A stretch of 64,000 nucleotides of DNA from Candidatus Andeanibacterium colombiense (GCA_029202985.1 CP119316.1:1488001-1552000); one strand, 5' to 3'. Positions 7,634-17,768 are shown, numbered from the stretch's first letter. Notes: a model not told the origin generated them from the letters alone. Numbers and translations are program-made.

Positions 7634-10507
7634 ATGACCGAAACGCTCGACAAGACATTCGACCCCGCCGCAATCGAGGCGAAGTGGTACGCGCATTGGG
7701 AGGAGCACAACCTGTTCCGCCCCCATCGCCCCGATGCGCAGCCCTTCACCATCGTCAATCCGCCGCCCAACGTCACCGGCAGCCTCCACATCGGCCATGC
7801 GCTGGACAATACGCTGCAGGACGTGGTCGTGCGCTACGAGCGGCTGCGCGGCAAGGATGCCTTGTGGGTGGTCGGCACCGACCACGCCGGGATCGCGACC
7901 CAGATGGTGGTCGAACGCCAGATGGAGGCGCGCCAGGACAAGCGCACCAATTATTCGCGCGAGGATTTCATCGACAAGGTGTGGGAATGGAAGGCCGAAA
8001 GCGGCGGCACCATCACCCGCCAGCTCCGCCGGCTCGGCTGCTCGATGGACTGGTCCAGGGAGCAGTTCACGATGGACCCGCACTTCACCCGCGCGGTGGT
8101 GAAGGTGTTCGTCGATCTCTATAACGAAGGCCTGATCTACCGCGACAAGCGCCTGGTGAACTGGGACCCGAAGCTCAAGACCGCGATCAGCGATCTCGAG
8201 GTCGAGACGCACGAGATCAAGGGCGGCTTCTGGCACTTCAAATATCCGCTGGCCGATGGCGTAACGCTGGCTGACGGGCAGGATTATATCGAGGTCGCGA
8301 CCACCCGGCCCGAGACGATGCTGGCCGACATGGCGGTAGCGGTGAATGCCGGGGACGAACGCTATGCCAGCGTGATCGGCAAGGAGATCCTTCAGCCGCT
8401 GACCGGGCGCCGGTTCCGGATCGTCGCGGACGAACACGCCGACCCGGAACTCGGATCGGGCGCGGTGAAGATCACGCCGGGACATGACTTCAACGACTTC
8501 GAGGTCGGCAAGCGCGCGGGGATCAAGCCCGGCGAGATGCTCAACATGTTCGATGTCGAGGCGAAGGTGGTCCAGACCGCCGACGGGCTGGTGCCCGACA
8601 AATACCTCGGCCTCGACCGCTTCGTCGTGCGCGACCTGATCGTGGCCGACATGAAGGCGGCCGGCTTCCTGATCCCGCATATCGCCAAGACCAAGGACGG
8701 CGAGGAGATCGAGCAGGACTTCGAACCGCGCACGATCCAGACCCCGTTCGGCGACCGCGGCGGCGTGGTGATCGAGCCGTGGCTGACCGACCAGTGGTAC
8801 GTCGATGCGGCGACTTTGGCGCAGCCGGCGATCGAAGCGGTGCGCAGCGGCGCGATCGAGATCGTCCCGAAAAGCTGGGAGAAGACCTGGTTCAACTGGA
8901 TGGAGAACATCCAGCCGTGGTGCGTTTCCCGCCAGCTGTGGTGGGGGCACCGGATTCCGGCGTGGTATGACGATGACGGCGAAGTCTATGTCGCCGAAAC
9001 GCAGGAAGAAGCGCAGGCGATCGCCGGGGGCAAAGCGCTCTACCGCGACGACGACGTGCTCGACACGTGGTTTTCCTCCGCGCTGTGGCCTTTCGCCACG
9101 CTGGGGTGGCCGGATGACAGCTCCTCCCCCCTTGCGGGGGAGGACGCGAGACTTGGTGAGCCGCAGGCGAGCCTAGTCGCAGCTGGAGAGGGGGGAGCCC
9201 CCTCTCCCCAACCCCTCTCCCGCGAGGGGAGAGGGGCTTCACTGCTCGAACGCCACTACCCCAACGACCTGCTGATCTCGGGCTTCGACATCATCTTCTT
9301 CTGGGACGCCCGCATGGCAATGCAGGGCATCCACTTCATGAAGGAAGTGCCGTGGAAGCGGCTCTATCTCCACGGGCTGGTCCGCGCGGCGGACGGGCAG
9401 AAGATGTCCAAATCCAAGGGCAATGTGGTCGATCCGCTCGGCCTGATCGACCAGTACGGCGCCGATGCTTTGCGCTTCTTCATGGCGGCAATGGAAAGCC
9501 AGGGCCGCGACATCAAGATGGATGAGAAGCGGGTCGAGGGCTACCGCAACTTCGCGACCAAGCTCTGGAACGCGACGCGCTTCTGCCGGGCCAACGGGAT
9601 CGGCGCTTCGGCGAGCATCGAGGCTCCGGCGGCGACGCTGGCGGTCAACAAATGGATCATTGGCGAAGTGGTCGAAACCGTCGCCGCGCTCGAACAGGCG
9701 ATGGCCGACCTGCGCTTCGACGCCGCCGCGAACACGATCTACCACTTCGTGTGGGACCAGTTCTGCGACTGGTATCTGGAGCTGATCAAACCGATCCTTT
9801 CCGTCACCCCGGCGGAGGCCGGGGCCCAGCCCGACGAAAAACTGGCTCCCGGCCTGCGCCGGGATGTCGAGGCTGGAGAAACGCGGGCCGTCGCCGGCTG
9901 GGTGCTCGACCAGATTTTTGTCATGCTGCACCCGTTCATGCCGTTCATCACCGAGGAGCTGTGGCACGCGCAGGGTGAGCGGCCTTACGAGTTGATCCTC
10001 GCCAAATGGCCCGCGCCCCAGACTTGCGTGGATGCGGGGGCGAAGGCCGAAGTCGAATGGCTGATCGCGCTTACTTCCAACATCCGCACCGCCAAGAACG
10101 AACTCGGCATCGCGCCGGGGGCGAAGCTCGAAGCGTATCTCGAAAATCCGAGCGCGAGCGCGAAAACGATCGTCGCAGGCAATGCCGCCGCGATCGACCG
10201 GCTCGCGCGTCTCTCCGCGATCCACTTCGCCGCTGCTCCGGCCGGCGCCGCGATGCAGATCGGCGCGGGCGAGGACAGCTTCGTGATCCCGCTCGAAGGC
10301 ATCGTCGACATCGAGGCCGAGAAGGCGCGTCTGCAGAAGGCGCTCGAGGTGTCGCAAAAGGAAGCGAAGTCGCTCCAGGGACGCCTCGGCAATCCGGCCT
10401 TCGTCGAGAAGGCCAAGCCCGAAGCGGTCGAGAAGGCCCGCGCCGACCACGCACAGCACACAGCCGAGGCCGAGCGGCTGGCGGCGGCGCTGGCGCGGTT
10501 GGGGTGA
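7634..10507 (+). CDS. valS: Valine-tRNA ligase with two in-frame repeat-derived inserts
   Basis: Charges tRNA-Val with valine and edits threonine. 957 residues, starting MTETLDKTFDP. The HIGH motif is at residues 52-55, KMSKS at 590-594, and a C-terminal coiled coil (about 890-957) is present. Two stretches do not belong to the family: residues 496-536, between LGWPDD and LLERHYPNDLL in the catalytic domain, and about 724-748, between LELIKPILS and RAVAGWVLDQ in the anticodon-binding domain. Both are encoded by DNA that matches the dispersed palindromic repeats of this genome. The frame is intact across both, so the enzyme is presumably active. The start follows a 127-base divergent gap from mlaE. 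Confidence 0.96.
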   Translation: MTETLDKTFDPAAIEAKWYAHWEEHNLFRPHRPDAQPFTIVNPPPNVTGSLHIGHALDNTLQDVVVRYERLRGKDALWVVGTDHAGIATQMVVERQMEARQDKRTNYSREDFIDKVWEWKAESGGTITRQLRRLGCSMDWSREQFTMDPHFTRAVVKVFVDLYNEGLIYRDKRLVNWDPKLKTAISDLEVETHEIKGGFWHFKYPLADGVTLADGQDYIEVATTRPETMLADMAVAVNAGDERYASVIGKEILQPLTGRRFRIVADEHADPELGSGAVKITPGHDFNDFEVGKRAGIKPGEMLNMFDVEAKVVQTADGLVPDKYLGLDRFVVRDLIVADMKAAGFLIPHIAKTKDGEEIEQDFEPRTIQTPFGDRGGVVIEPWLTDQWYVDAATLAQPAIEAVRSGAIEIVPKSWEKTWFNWMENIQPWCVSRQLWWGHRIPAWYDDDGEVYVAETQEEAQAIAGGKALYRDDDVLDTWFSSALWPFATLGWPDDSSSPLAGEDARLGEPQASLVAAGEGGAPSPQPLSREGRGASLLERHYPNDLLISGFDIIFFWDARMAMQGIHFMKEVPWKRLYLHGLVRAADGQKMSKSKGNVVDPLGLIDQYGADALRFFMAAMESQGRDIKMDEKRVEGYRNFATKLWNATRFCRANGIGASASIEAPAATLAVNKWIIGEVVETVAALEQAMADLRFDAAANTIYHFVWDQFCDWYLELIKPILSVTPAEAGAQPDEKLAPGLRRDVEAGETRAVAGWVLDQIFVMLHPFMPFITEELWHAQGERPYELILAKWPAPQTCVDAGAKAEVEWLIALTSNIRTAKNELGIAPGAKLEAYLENPSASAKTIVAGNAAAIDRLARLSAIHFAAAPAGAAMQIGAGEDSFVIPLEGIVDIEAEKARLQKALEVSQKEAKSLQGRLGNPAFVEKAKPEAVEKARADHAQHTAEAERLAAALARLG
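9119..9237 (+). repeat. Family B palindromic repeat inside valS
   Basis: G/C-run inverted repeats (CCCCCTTGCGGGGG; CCCTCTCC...GGAGAGGGG) flank a core reading GCGAGACTTG...GCCTAGTCGCAGC. The same core (GCGAGACTT, GCTAGTCGCAGC) occurs in the intergenic copy at 46618-46704, and part of it in the structure at 10517-10678. The element length is a multiple of three as inserted, and the frame through it has no stop. Confidence 0.8.
9798..9882 (+). repeat. Family C palindromic repeat inside valS
   Basis: GTCACCCCGGCGGAGGCCGGGG is followed about 45 bases later by CCCGGCCTGCGCCGGG, forming short hairpins. In this frame it encodes VTPAEAGAQ and PGLRRD, the usual read-through of this class of proteobacterial intergenic repeat. 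It interrupts the anticodon-binding domain of valyl-tRNA synthetase without breaking the frame. Confidence 0.7.
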
Positions 10508-10516
10508 GGACGAAAG

Positions 10517-10678
10517 ACCAACCCTCATCCAACTTCGCCTAGGTCCTGCGGACCAAGGCTGCGTATCCTTCTCCCGTCAACGGGAGAAGAAGTTCAGCGC
10601 CGACCTATTTCTTCTCCCAATGATGGGAGAAGGATACGGAGACTTGCTTCGGAGAAGCTAGTCGGAGTTGGATGAGGG
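10517..10678. repeat. Long inverted repeat after valS (family B-like), in a 387-base gene-free gap
   Basis: The arms begin CCCTCATCCAACTTCG and end with its complement ...GTTGGATGAGGG. Inner arms carry CGTATCCTTCTCCC and its complement GGGAGAAGGATACG. The structure could fold into a long hairpin and may also terminate valS transcription. The rest of the gap to 10894 holds no convincing gene, only short TGTCACCC motifs just before queE. Confidence 0.75.
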
Positions 10679-10788
10679 CTGCTTTCCTGTCCCCCTTCAA
10701 TCATTTTCCTACACGCCCCCGATGTGCCACAGGAAAACTGACTCAAACCCGAGGCGCACCGCCATGTCCGGCCAAAACTCTTCATACC

Positions 10789-10889
10789 GGTGTCACCCTG
10801 TCACCCCGGCAGTTTTGCGCCCATTCCTCAAGGCTTTAAATCCGAACCATCAGGGTGACACCCTGTCGCTTGTGTCACCCTGCCGCGCG
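10789..10889. repeat. Repeated TGTCACCC motifs upstream of queE
   Basis: TGTCACCCTGTCACCCC occurs near 10791, and GGGTGACACCCTGTC followed by TGTGTCACCCTG lies at about 10853-10883, ending just before the queE start. Direct and inverted copies are mixed. Function is unknown: candidates are a regulator site or decayed repeat. Confidence 0.45.
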
Positions 10890-10894
10890 TCCGC

Positions 10895-11638
10895 ATGCTG
10901 ACCCTCGCCACCGTCACCCCGGGCGAGCCGGAAATCTTCGCCTCGATCCAGGGCGAAGGCCGCAGCGCGGGGAAGGAATGCACCTTCATCCGCCTGTCGC
11001 GCTGCAACCTTGCCTGCGTCTGGTGCGACACCGCCTATACCTGGCACTTCGACGGCGACGCGCGCCCGCACCGCGACGGCGTGACTTACGACCGCGCGGA
11101 GGAGCAGGTCGTCCTGACCGAGGAACAGGCGGCGGGCCGAATTCTCGCGCTCGGCCAGGACCGCCTCGTGATCACCGGCGGCGAGCCGATCCTGCAGGCG
11201 CCCGCGCTCGCCCGGATGCTCGCCCTGCTGCGCATCGAGATCCCGGGCATCTTCGTCGAGATCGAAACCAACGGCACGGTCCGCCCGCCGCCCGCGCTCG
11301 ACCGATTCGTCGGCCAGTACAACGTCAGCCCCAAGCTGGCGCACAGCGGCAATGCGGCGGAACTGGCATTGCCGCCCGAACGGCTGGCCGAATGGGTGGA
11401 TAACTTGCGCGCGTGGTTCAAATTCGTCGTCGCGAGCGAGGCCGATGCGCGCGAGGCACTGGCCCTCGCGGAAGTCCACGCAATTCCGCGCGAACGAATA
11501 CTTCTGATGCCGGAGGGTACCGTAGCGTCAGTGTTGCACGCCAGAGAAGAATGGCTCGAACCATTTTGCGAAGCGCACGGTTTGACTATGTCCAGAAGGT
11601 TGCACATCGAGATGTTTGGCGACACTAGGGGCACATGA
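10895..11638 (+). CDS. queE: 7-carboxy-7-deazaguanine synthase
   Basis: A 247-residue radical SAM enzyme that rearranges 6-carboxytetrahydropterin to 7-carboxy-7-deazaguanine in queuosine synthesis. The cluster-binding motif is CNLACVWC (CX3CX2C), and the SAM-binding motif is VITGGEPILQ. The N-terminal FASIQGEGRSAG is typical of QueE. The C-terminus (LHIEMFGDTRGT) ends in an ATGA overlap with the MATE gene. The usual partners queC, queD and queF are not in the window. A queuosine precursor transporter gene is found at 36670-37305. Confidence 0.95.
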   Translation: MLTLATVTPGEPEIFASIQGEGRSAGKECTFIRLSRCNLACVWCDTAYTWHFDGDARPHRDGVTYDRAEEQVVLTEEQAAGRILALGQDRLVITGGEPILQAPALARMLALLRIEIPGIFVEIETNGTVRPPPALDRFVGQYNVSPKLAHSGNAAELALPPERLAEWVDNLRAWFKFVVASEADAREALALAEVHAIPRERILLMPEGTVASVLHAREEWLEPFCEAHGLTMSRRLHIEMFGDTRGT

Positions 11639-13101
11639 GCGACGCACCCGCCCCCTCTCCGCCCGCTGCGAAAATGCGCGGCAACCTCACCGAAGGGCCG
11701 GTGCTGCGCACGCTGATCCTATTCAGCCTGCCGACGCTGATGGCGAATATCCTGCAGTCGGCATCGGGCACGATCAATTCGATCTGGGTCGGGCGGCTGA
11801 TCGGCGAGGATGCACTGGCCGCGACGGCGAATGCCAACATCGTGATGTTCCTGATTTCGAGCGCGGCGTTCGGCTTCGGCATGGCCGGCACGGTGCTGAT
11901 CGGCCAGCGCTTCGGCGCGCGTGATCTCGACGGCGCGCGGCGGACCTTCGGCACCGCGATCGGGTTCTGCTTCATCCTGGCGCTGATCATCGCGGTGGTC
12001 GGCTATTTCGTGTCGGCGCCGCTGCTGAAACTGCTCGGCACCCCGGGCAATGCTTACGGCCTCGCGCTGACCTATCTGCAGATCATCTTCCTCTCGATGC
12101 CGTTCCTGATGGTCTCGATCGTGCTGACGATGGGCCTGCGGGGCGCGGGCGATGCTCGTACGCCGCTGATCTTCATGGTCGTGACGGTGGTGATCGACAC
12201 GATCTTCAACCCGCTGCTGATCCGCGGCGTGGGCCCGATCCCGCCGCTCGGGATCGCCGGTTCGGCGCTATCGACGATGGCGGCAAGCTTCATCTCCTTC
12301 ATCGGGATGGTGTTCTTCACCTACAGGAAGGACCTGCCGCTGCGGCTGCGCGGGGCGGAATTGCGCTATCTGATCCCCGCACGCGAGGAGCTGAAGTTCA
12401 TCGTCACCAAGGGCCTGCCGATGGGCGCGCAGATGCTGGTGATGAGCGCTTCGGGCGTGATCATGGTCGGGCTGGTCAACGCGGAAGGGCTGGTCGTGAC
12501 CGCCGCCTATGCCGCGGCGATGCAGCTGTTCACCTATATCCAGATGCCGGCGATGGCTATCGGCGGCGCGGTCAGCGCGATGGCCTCGCAGTTCATCGGC
12601 GCGAAGAAATGGCACGAACTCGACGGCGTGACCCGTGCCGGGATCATCGTCAATTTCGTGATGACCGGGGTGCTGACGCTGCTGCTGCTGCTGCTCGACA
12701 AGCAGGCGCTCGGCCTGTTCCTCGGCTCGGGCAGCGAAGCGGTGCCGGTGGGCGAGCATATCCAGCGGGTCGCGAGTTGGAACTTCGTGCTGTTCGGCGT
12801 GACGATGGTCTATTCGGCGACGATGCGCGCCGGCGGCGCGGTGATGATCCCGCTGATCATCATCACCATCGCGCTCTATCCGGTGCGGCTGGGGTTCTAT
12901 TATCTGACCTATCACCAGCTCGGCGCCGATGCGATCTGGTACGGCTTCCCGGTCTCGGCGGTCGCGAGCGTGGTGCTCGGCTGGTGGTTCTACCGCTACT
13001 CGAACTGGCGCAAGCACCCGCGGCCCGAGAGCGCCGAGGAAGCCGCCGAACAGGCGCAGGCCGATGCCGACCCGGCCGGGCGGATGATTCCGGACCTCTG
13101 A
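11635..13101 (+). CDS. MATE-family efflux transporter
   Basis: A 488-residue inner-membrane protein with about twelve hydrophobic segments in two similar halves, as in MATE drug/sodium antiporters. Family hallmarks are GPVLRTLILFSLPTL at the N-terminus, NSIWVGRLIGEDALAA, the IGQRFGARD segment, and FNPLLI in the first half. It overlaps queE by four bases and converges on the HerA-type gene with only four bases between stops. Substrate unknown. Confidence 0.92.
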   Translation: MSDAPAPSPPAAKMRGNLTEGPVLRTLILFSLPTLMANILQSASGTINSIWVGRLIGEDALAATANANIVMFLISSAAFGFGMAGTVLIGQRFGARDLDGARRTFGTAIGFCFILALIIAVVGYFVSAPLLKLLGTPGNAYGLALTYLQIIFLSMPFLMVSIVLTMGLRGAGDARTPLIFMVVTVVIDTIFNPLLIRGVGPIPPLGIAGSALSTMAASFISFIGMVFFTYRKDLPLRLRGAELRYLIPAREELKFIVTKGLPMGAQMLVMSASGVIMVGLVNAEGLVVTAAYAAAMQLFTYIQMPAMAIGGAVSAMASQFIGAKKWHELDGVTRAGIIVNFVMTGVLTLLLLLLDKQALGLFLGSGSEAVPVGEHIQRVASWNFVLFGVTMVYSATMRAGGAVMIPLIIITIALYPVRLGFYYLTYHQLGADAIWYGFPVSAVASVVLGWWFYRYSNWRKHPRPESAEEAAEQAQADADPAGRMIPDL

Positions 13102-13105
13102 GGGC

Positions 13106-14803
13106 CTACCGCCCCTGCGCGCGCCAGCGTTGCACCACGCGCAGCACCTGATCCTCTTCTCCGCCGCCCTGGCGCCAGAGATCGATGAAGCTCGGGTCTT
13201 CCGAAGCCGGGCGCTTGGAATCCTCGAGATTGTCGAACGCGACGCGGATCGGGATCGACACGCCTTCGCCGCAGATGATGCATTCGCGGTTGCGCAGCGC
13301 CGGGATCGAATCGAGGAAGCCGCGCGCGCCTTCGGGCATCGCGGCCTTGACGAAGCTCTGGTCGCGTTCGTTGTTGAGGCGCATCGAGATGATCGTGCCG
13401 CACTGCGACAGCACGCCTTCGGCAAGGTCCGACGGGCGCTGGGTGATCAGGCCCAGGCTGATGCCGTATTTGCGGCCTTCCTTGGCGATCCGGCTGAGGA
13501 TCTTGCCGACCGACGAGCCGTCGGCGTTCTTCTCGTTGGGGACGTAGCGATGCGCTTCCTCGCAAACGAGCAGGATCGGGCGCGGCTTTTCCTCCCGGCC
13601 CCAGATCGCGAAATCGAAGGTCAGCCGACTGAGCACCGCGACCACGGTGCTGGTGATGTCCGACGGGACGCCCGAGACGTCGATGATCGAGATCGGCTTG
13701 CCCGAAGGCGGCATGCGGAAGATCTTCGCGAGGAAGTCCGCCATCGTATCGCCGACCAGCATGCCGGAGAACATGAACTGGTAGCGCGGATCGGCCTTGA
13801 GCTCGTCGATCTTCGTCTTGATCCGCATGTAGGGCGCGGACGAGGTCGCCTTGTCGAGCTTGCCCATCTCGTTCTGGATGATGTTGGTCAGGTCCGAGAG
13901 CAGATAGGGGATCGGCGAATCGACCGTGATCTTGCCCATGCTTTCGGCCAGCCGGTTCTTGCCCCGCGCTTCGAGCAGGCACTTGGCGAGGATGTCCGCA
14001 TCCTCCTGGAAATCGTTGCCGGTGGTCTTCAGGAACACTTCGCAGTGCTCTTCGAAATTCATCAGCCAATAGGGCATGTGAAGGTTGGAGACGTCGAAGA
14101 TCACCCCGGTGGTGCGGAACGCGGCGGAATATTCACCGTGCGGGTCGATCATCACGATATGGCCCTGCGGCGCGGCCTCGCAGATGCGGTGGAGGATCAG
14201 CGCGGCGCTGGTCGACTTGCCGGTGCCGGTCGAGCCGAGCAGCGCGAAGTGCTTGCCCAGCATCGCATCGACATAAATGCCCGCGCGGATGTCGCTGGTC
14301 GGGTAGACCGTGCCGACCTGAATCGCCGAGCGCCCGTCGGACGCATAGATCTGGCGCAGATCGGCATTGGTCGCCGGATAGACCAGCGCTCCCGGGATGG
14401 GATAGCGGGTGACGCCGCGGCGGAAGCCGTGGATGCGGGCGGTCAGGCGTTCTTCCTCGCCCTCTCCCAGAAAGTCGATGTTGGCGACCACGCTGCCGGA
14501 TTCGCGCCGGTCCTGCCGCTGGTTGCGCACGCTCGCGAGCAGCCAGCCGCCCGGCACGCGGATCTTGATCTGGCTGCCGACCTGGCCGGCCAGCGCGATC
14601 GAGGGATCGGGATCCCCGCCGCATTCATTGAGCCGCTGGAGGTCGAGCGCGATCTGCGAGCCCGAGCCGGCGATTTCGAGTACCACCCCGATCGGCTGGC
14701 TCGCATTGTCCGCACCCTGAGCCGGGGCGGGTTGCCGCGACAGCTCGCGCGGGGGTTCCGCGGGCCGAAAATCGGTGAAAGTCTGCTTGCCCAGTTCGGT
14801 CAT
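13106..14803 (-). CDS. HerA-type (DUF87) ATPase
   Basis: A 565-residue P-loop ATPase of the FtsK/HerA superfamily. An N-terminal HerA beta-barrel-like domain (about 35-140) leads to Walker A GSTGTGKST near residue 190, DPHGEY shortly after, Walker B ILLVCEEAH near 410, and SLGLITQRPSDL with the arginine-containing C-terminal motifs. Bacterial members include translocases working with nucleases in repair or defence. No NurA-like nuclease gene lies next to it: the neighbours are a MATE exporter and TIGR02186. So the cellular role is open, and this is probably a housekeeping sphingomonad copy. Confidence 0.88.
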   Translation of the reverse strand: MTELGKQTFTDFRPAEPPRELSRQPAPAQGADNASQPIGVVLEIAGSGSQIALDLQRLNECGGDPDPSIALAGQVGSQIKIRVPGGWLLASVRNQRQDRRESGSVVANIDFLGEGEEERLTARIHGFRRGVTRYPIPGALVYPATNADLRQIYASDGRSAIQVGTVYPTSDIRAGIYVDAMLGKHFALLGSTGTGKSTSAALILHRICEAAPQGHIVMIDPHGEYSAAFRTTGVIFDVSNLHMPYWLMNFEEHCEVFLKTTGNDFQEDADILAKCLLEARGKNRLAESMGKITVDSPIPYLLSDLTNIIQNEMGKLDKATSSAPYMRIKTKIDELKADPRYQFMFSGMLVGDTMADFLAKIFRMPPSGKPISIIDVSGVPSDITSTVVAVLSRLTFDFAIWGREEKPRPILLVCEEAHRYVPNEKNADGSSVGKILSRIAKEGRKYGISLGLITQRPSDLAEGVLSQCGTIISMRLNNERDQSFVKAAMPEGARGFLDSIPALRNRECIICGEGVSIPIRVAFDNLEDSKRPASEDPSFIDLWRQGGGEEDQVLRVVQRWRAQGR

Positions 14804-14890
14804 GTACTGCCGGTTCGGCCCCCGTTTTTGGTGACCGGAGACTTAGGCAGATTGGGTTAAGAACGCGTCAATCGCCCCCGCGCAGCCCGG

Positions 14891-15657
14891 TCAGATGAAC
14901 GCGAACAGCCGCCCGGCGATCCAACCCATCAGCACCGACAGCGCGACCGCGGCCAGGCCGTAAAGGAACGGCTGACTGTCGGCGGAGAGGGCCACAAAGC
15001 GTTCGAACCCGAGCTTGCGCACTTCGACCCGCGCGATCGCCGAGGCAACTACCCGCCCGCGGGTGATCGCGAAGGTCTCGGCGGTATAGGTCCCGGTCTG
15101 GACGCTCGAGGGCAGCGAGATGCGCGCCTGGTACAGTACCTGCTCGCTGATGCTGACGCCCTTCTCGCTCTCCTTGTAGAGCCCTTCGCCACGCCGCAGA
15201 TCGACCAGCCCGGCGGCGAAGCGGTCCTGTTCCTTCGGATCGAGCGCGCCGATCGGCGACAACTGCAGCCACGGCAGGCCAAGCTCGTAGATCGCCGCCG
15301 TCCGGTCGTCGACGATGTCCTTGATCGGCTTCGAACTCGCGACCGCGAAGAACGACGGGGCCGAGCGGAAATCGCTGCTATGGGCATTGAGCCACATCCC
15401 GGCGATCTTCTGCTTCTCGCGCAATTTGATCGACTGGGTCGGCCCTTTCAGCACCACCACGATGTCGTAGTCGCGTCCGGCGCGGATGCCCGAGGGATCG
15501 AGGATCGCGCCGTAGAGCAGCAGTTCCTGCCCGGTAAAGCCCTGGCGCACCTGGATCTCGTGCTGCGAGACCTCGGGCACCAGGATCGGATCGCGCTGAG
15601 CCGAGAGCGCGAGGAAGGCGATGACCCCCAACAGGACCCGCGCGATCGTGCCGCCGG

Positions 15658-15661
<4 letters not shown>
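14891..15661 (-). CDS. TIGR02186-family membrane protein
   Basis: A 256-residue alphaproteobacterial protein with an N-terminal signal or anchor (VLLGVIAFLALSAQ) and a C-terminal TM helix (about 232-252), with a periplasmic beta-rich domain between. Family segments include DPILVPEVSQHEIQV, GFTGQELLLYGAI and the central RSAPSFFAVAS. It overlaps the TauE/SafE permease gene by four bases, an arrangement seen repeatedly in alphaproteobacteria that implies the two act together. The biochemical function is not known. Confidence 0.85.
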
Positions 15662-16572
<911 letters not shown>

Positions 16573-16616
16573 GACCCGGCCTAACCCAGCGTTGCGGCGG
16601 ATTAAAGGCGCGGGAG

Positions 16617-17768
16617 CTAGAAACCCGCTGAAATCGTGAGAGCCGGGCCGCTCGCCGGCTCGGCATTGCCGGCGACGCGGAAGCGCCAGTCCATCGACAG
16701 GCGCGGGTTCGCGGGGCCGAGCTTGAGCTGCACCGAAGCGGTCGGGCCGAGATCGAGCCGAGCCGCGCCTTTCTGGGCCCCGCCCCAGGCTCCGCCGCCG
16801 GCGCTGAGCCTGGCCGTGCCAAGCTCGGCCAGGCGGCGCTCGGCCCTTATCTGGCCATCGGCGAAGGCGCTGGAATATCGTCCGCCGACATAGCCGGCCT
16901 GGCCGTAAGCTTCCCCCGTGAAGCGGAGCGGCAGGGCAAAGCCCGGCAGTTCGGTGACCGCATAGCCGGCCGGCCGGGCGAGAAACCCCGTGGCGGCGCG
17001 GGTCGCCCGCAGTTCCGCCGCCAGCCGCACCGGCAGCTTCGCGACCGGTCGCGCGGAGAGGCCGACGGCAAGTTCGCTTTCCGCGGTGCCGCCCAGCGCG
17101 CCGCTGACCCGCGCATAGGCCATCGGGCGCAAGGGGCTGGACGGCGCCAGCGCATAGCGCAGCACCGCGCCGGCCTGGCTGCGGCCATAGCTGCCCCGGC
17201 CCGAGGTCAGCGCGGTTTCGGTATCCCGGCGCAGCAGCACCCAGCCGTCCGCCGACCAGCGCCCGCCGCTGGGCGAGGCGGCGAAAGTGGTCAGCGGCTG
17301 ATAGGCTGCGCTGCCCGGCCCGGCGCGCGGTGCGATCAGCCGCGCCAGTTCGGGCGGCAGCGGAAGCGCCGCCAGCCCCGACATCATCAGCATCGTATGC
17401 GCCGCCGCGAGCCTGCGGGGGAGCGGCGTGGCGGCGAGGAAGGGCTCCAGCCGGGGGCGCAGCGGATCGGGCAGGTCGAACATCGCCCGCTCCGCCGGAG
17501 AGGTCGCGATCGCCGGCAGGGCACCCACGACAGGCCAGTCTCTCGCGGCGGCGATGGGCCGCGGGTCGGGCTGGCGGCGGGGCGCCAGGAAGGGCGTTGG
17601 CGCGACAGGCAGCGCCGGGGCCGCCCCGGTCAGCACGCTCCGGGGCAGATCGCGCAGAACCTGGGCGAAGGGCGTCTCCCACTGGGCGGCGCGCAGTGCG
17701 ATCCAGCCGCCGAGCAGCACCACCAGCGCCAGCACCGGCTGGCCGCGTCGCCGGCTGCCCGCGATCAT
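16617..17768 (-). CDS. Probable outer-membrane protein paired with NfrB-like glycosyltransferase
   Basis: A 383-residue protein with an N-terminal hydrophobic anchor or signal (PVLALVVLLGGWIAL), an Ala/Pro-rich linker to about residue 110, and a C-terminal half made of alternating short strands (for example GGRWSADGWVLLRR, SVQLKLGPANPRLSMDW) that ends in Phe, as outer-membrane beta-barrels do. It overlaps the glycosyltransferase gene by ATGA. In E. coli an outer-membrane NfrA works with inner-membrane NfrB in making the phage N4 receptor glycan; this could be a much shortened NfrA-like partner. I see no TPR-type N-terminal domain as in full NfrA. Confidence 0.6.
   Translation of the reverse strand: MIAGSRRRGQPVLALVVLLGGWIALRAAQWETPFAQVLRDLPRSVLTGAAPALPVAPTPFLAPRRQPDPRPIAAARDWPVVGALPAIATSPAERAMFDLPDPLRPRLEPFLAATPLPRRLAAAHTMLMMSGLAALPLPPELARLIAPRAGPGSAAYQPLTTFAASPSGGRWSADGWVLLRRDTETALTSGRGSYGRSQAGAVLRYALAPSSPLRPMAYARVSGALGGTAESELAVGLSARPVAKLPVRLAAELRATRAATGFLARPAGYAVTELPGFALPLRFTGEAYGQAGYVGGRYSSAFADGQIRAERRLAELGTARLSAGGGAWGGAQKGAARLDLGPTASVQLKLGPANPRLSMDWRFRVAGNAEPASGPALTISAGF

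Noticed and set aside
10764..10901. A short open frame starting MSGQNSSYRCHPVTP before queE
   Set aside because: It consists largely of the TGTCACCC repeats, lacks a ribosome-binding site and overlaps the queE start.
13106..14803. HerA-type ATPase as part of an anti-phage defence system
   Set aside because: No nuclease, NurA, SIR2 or other effector gene is adjacent; the flanking genes are a MATE exporter and the TIGR02186/TauE pair.
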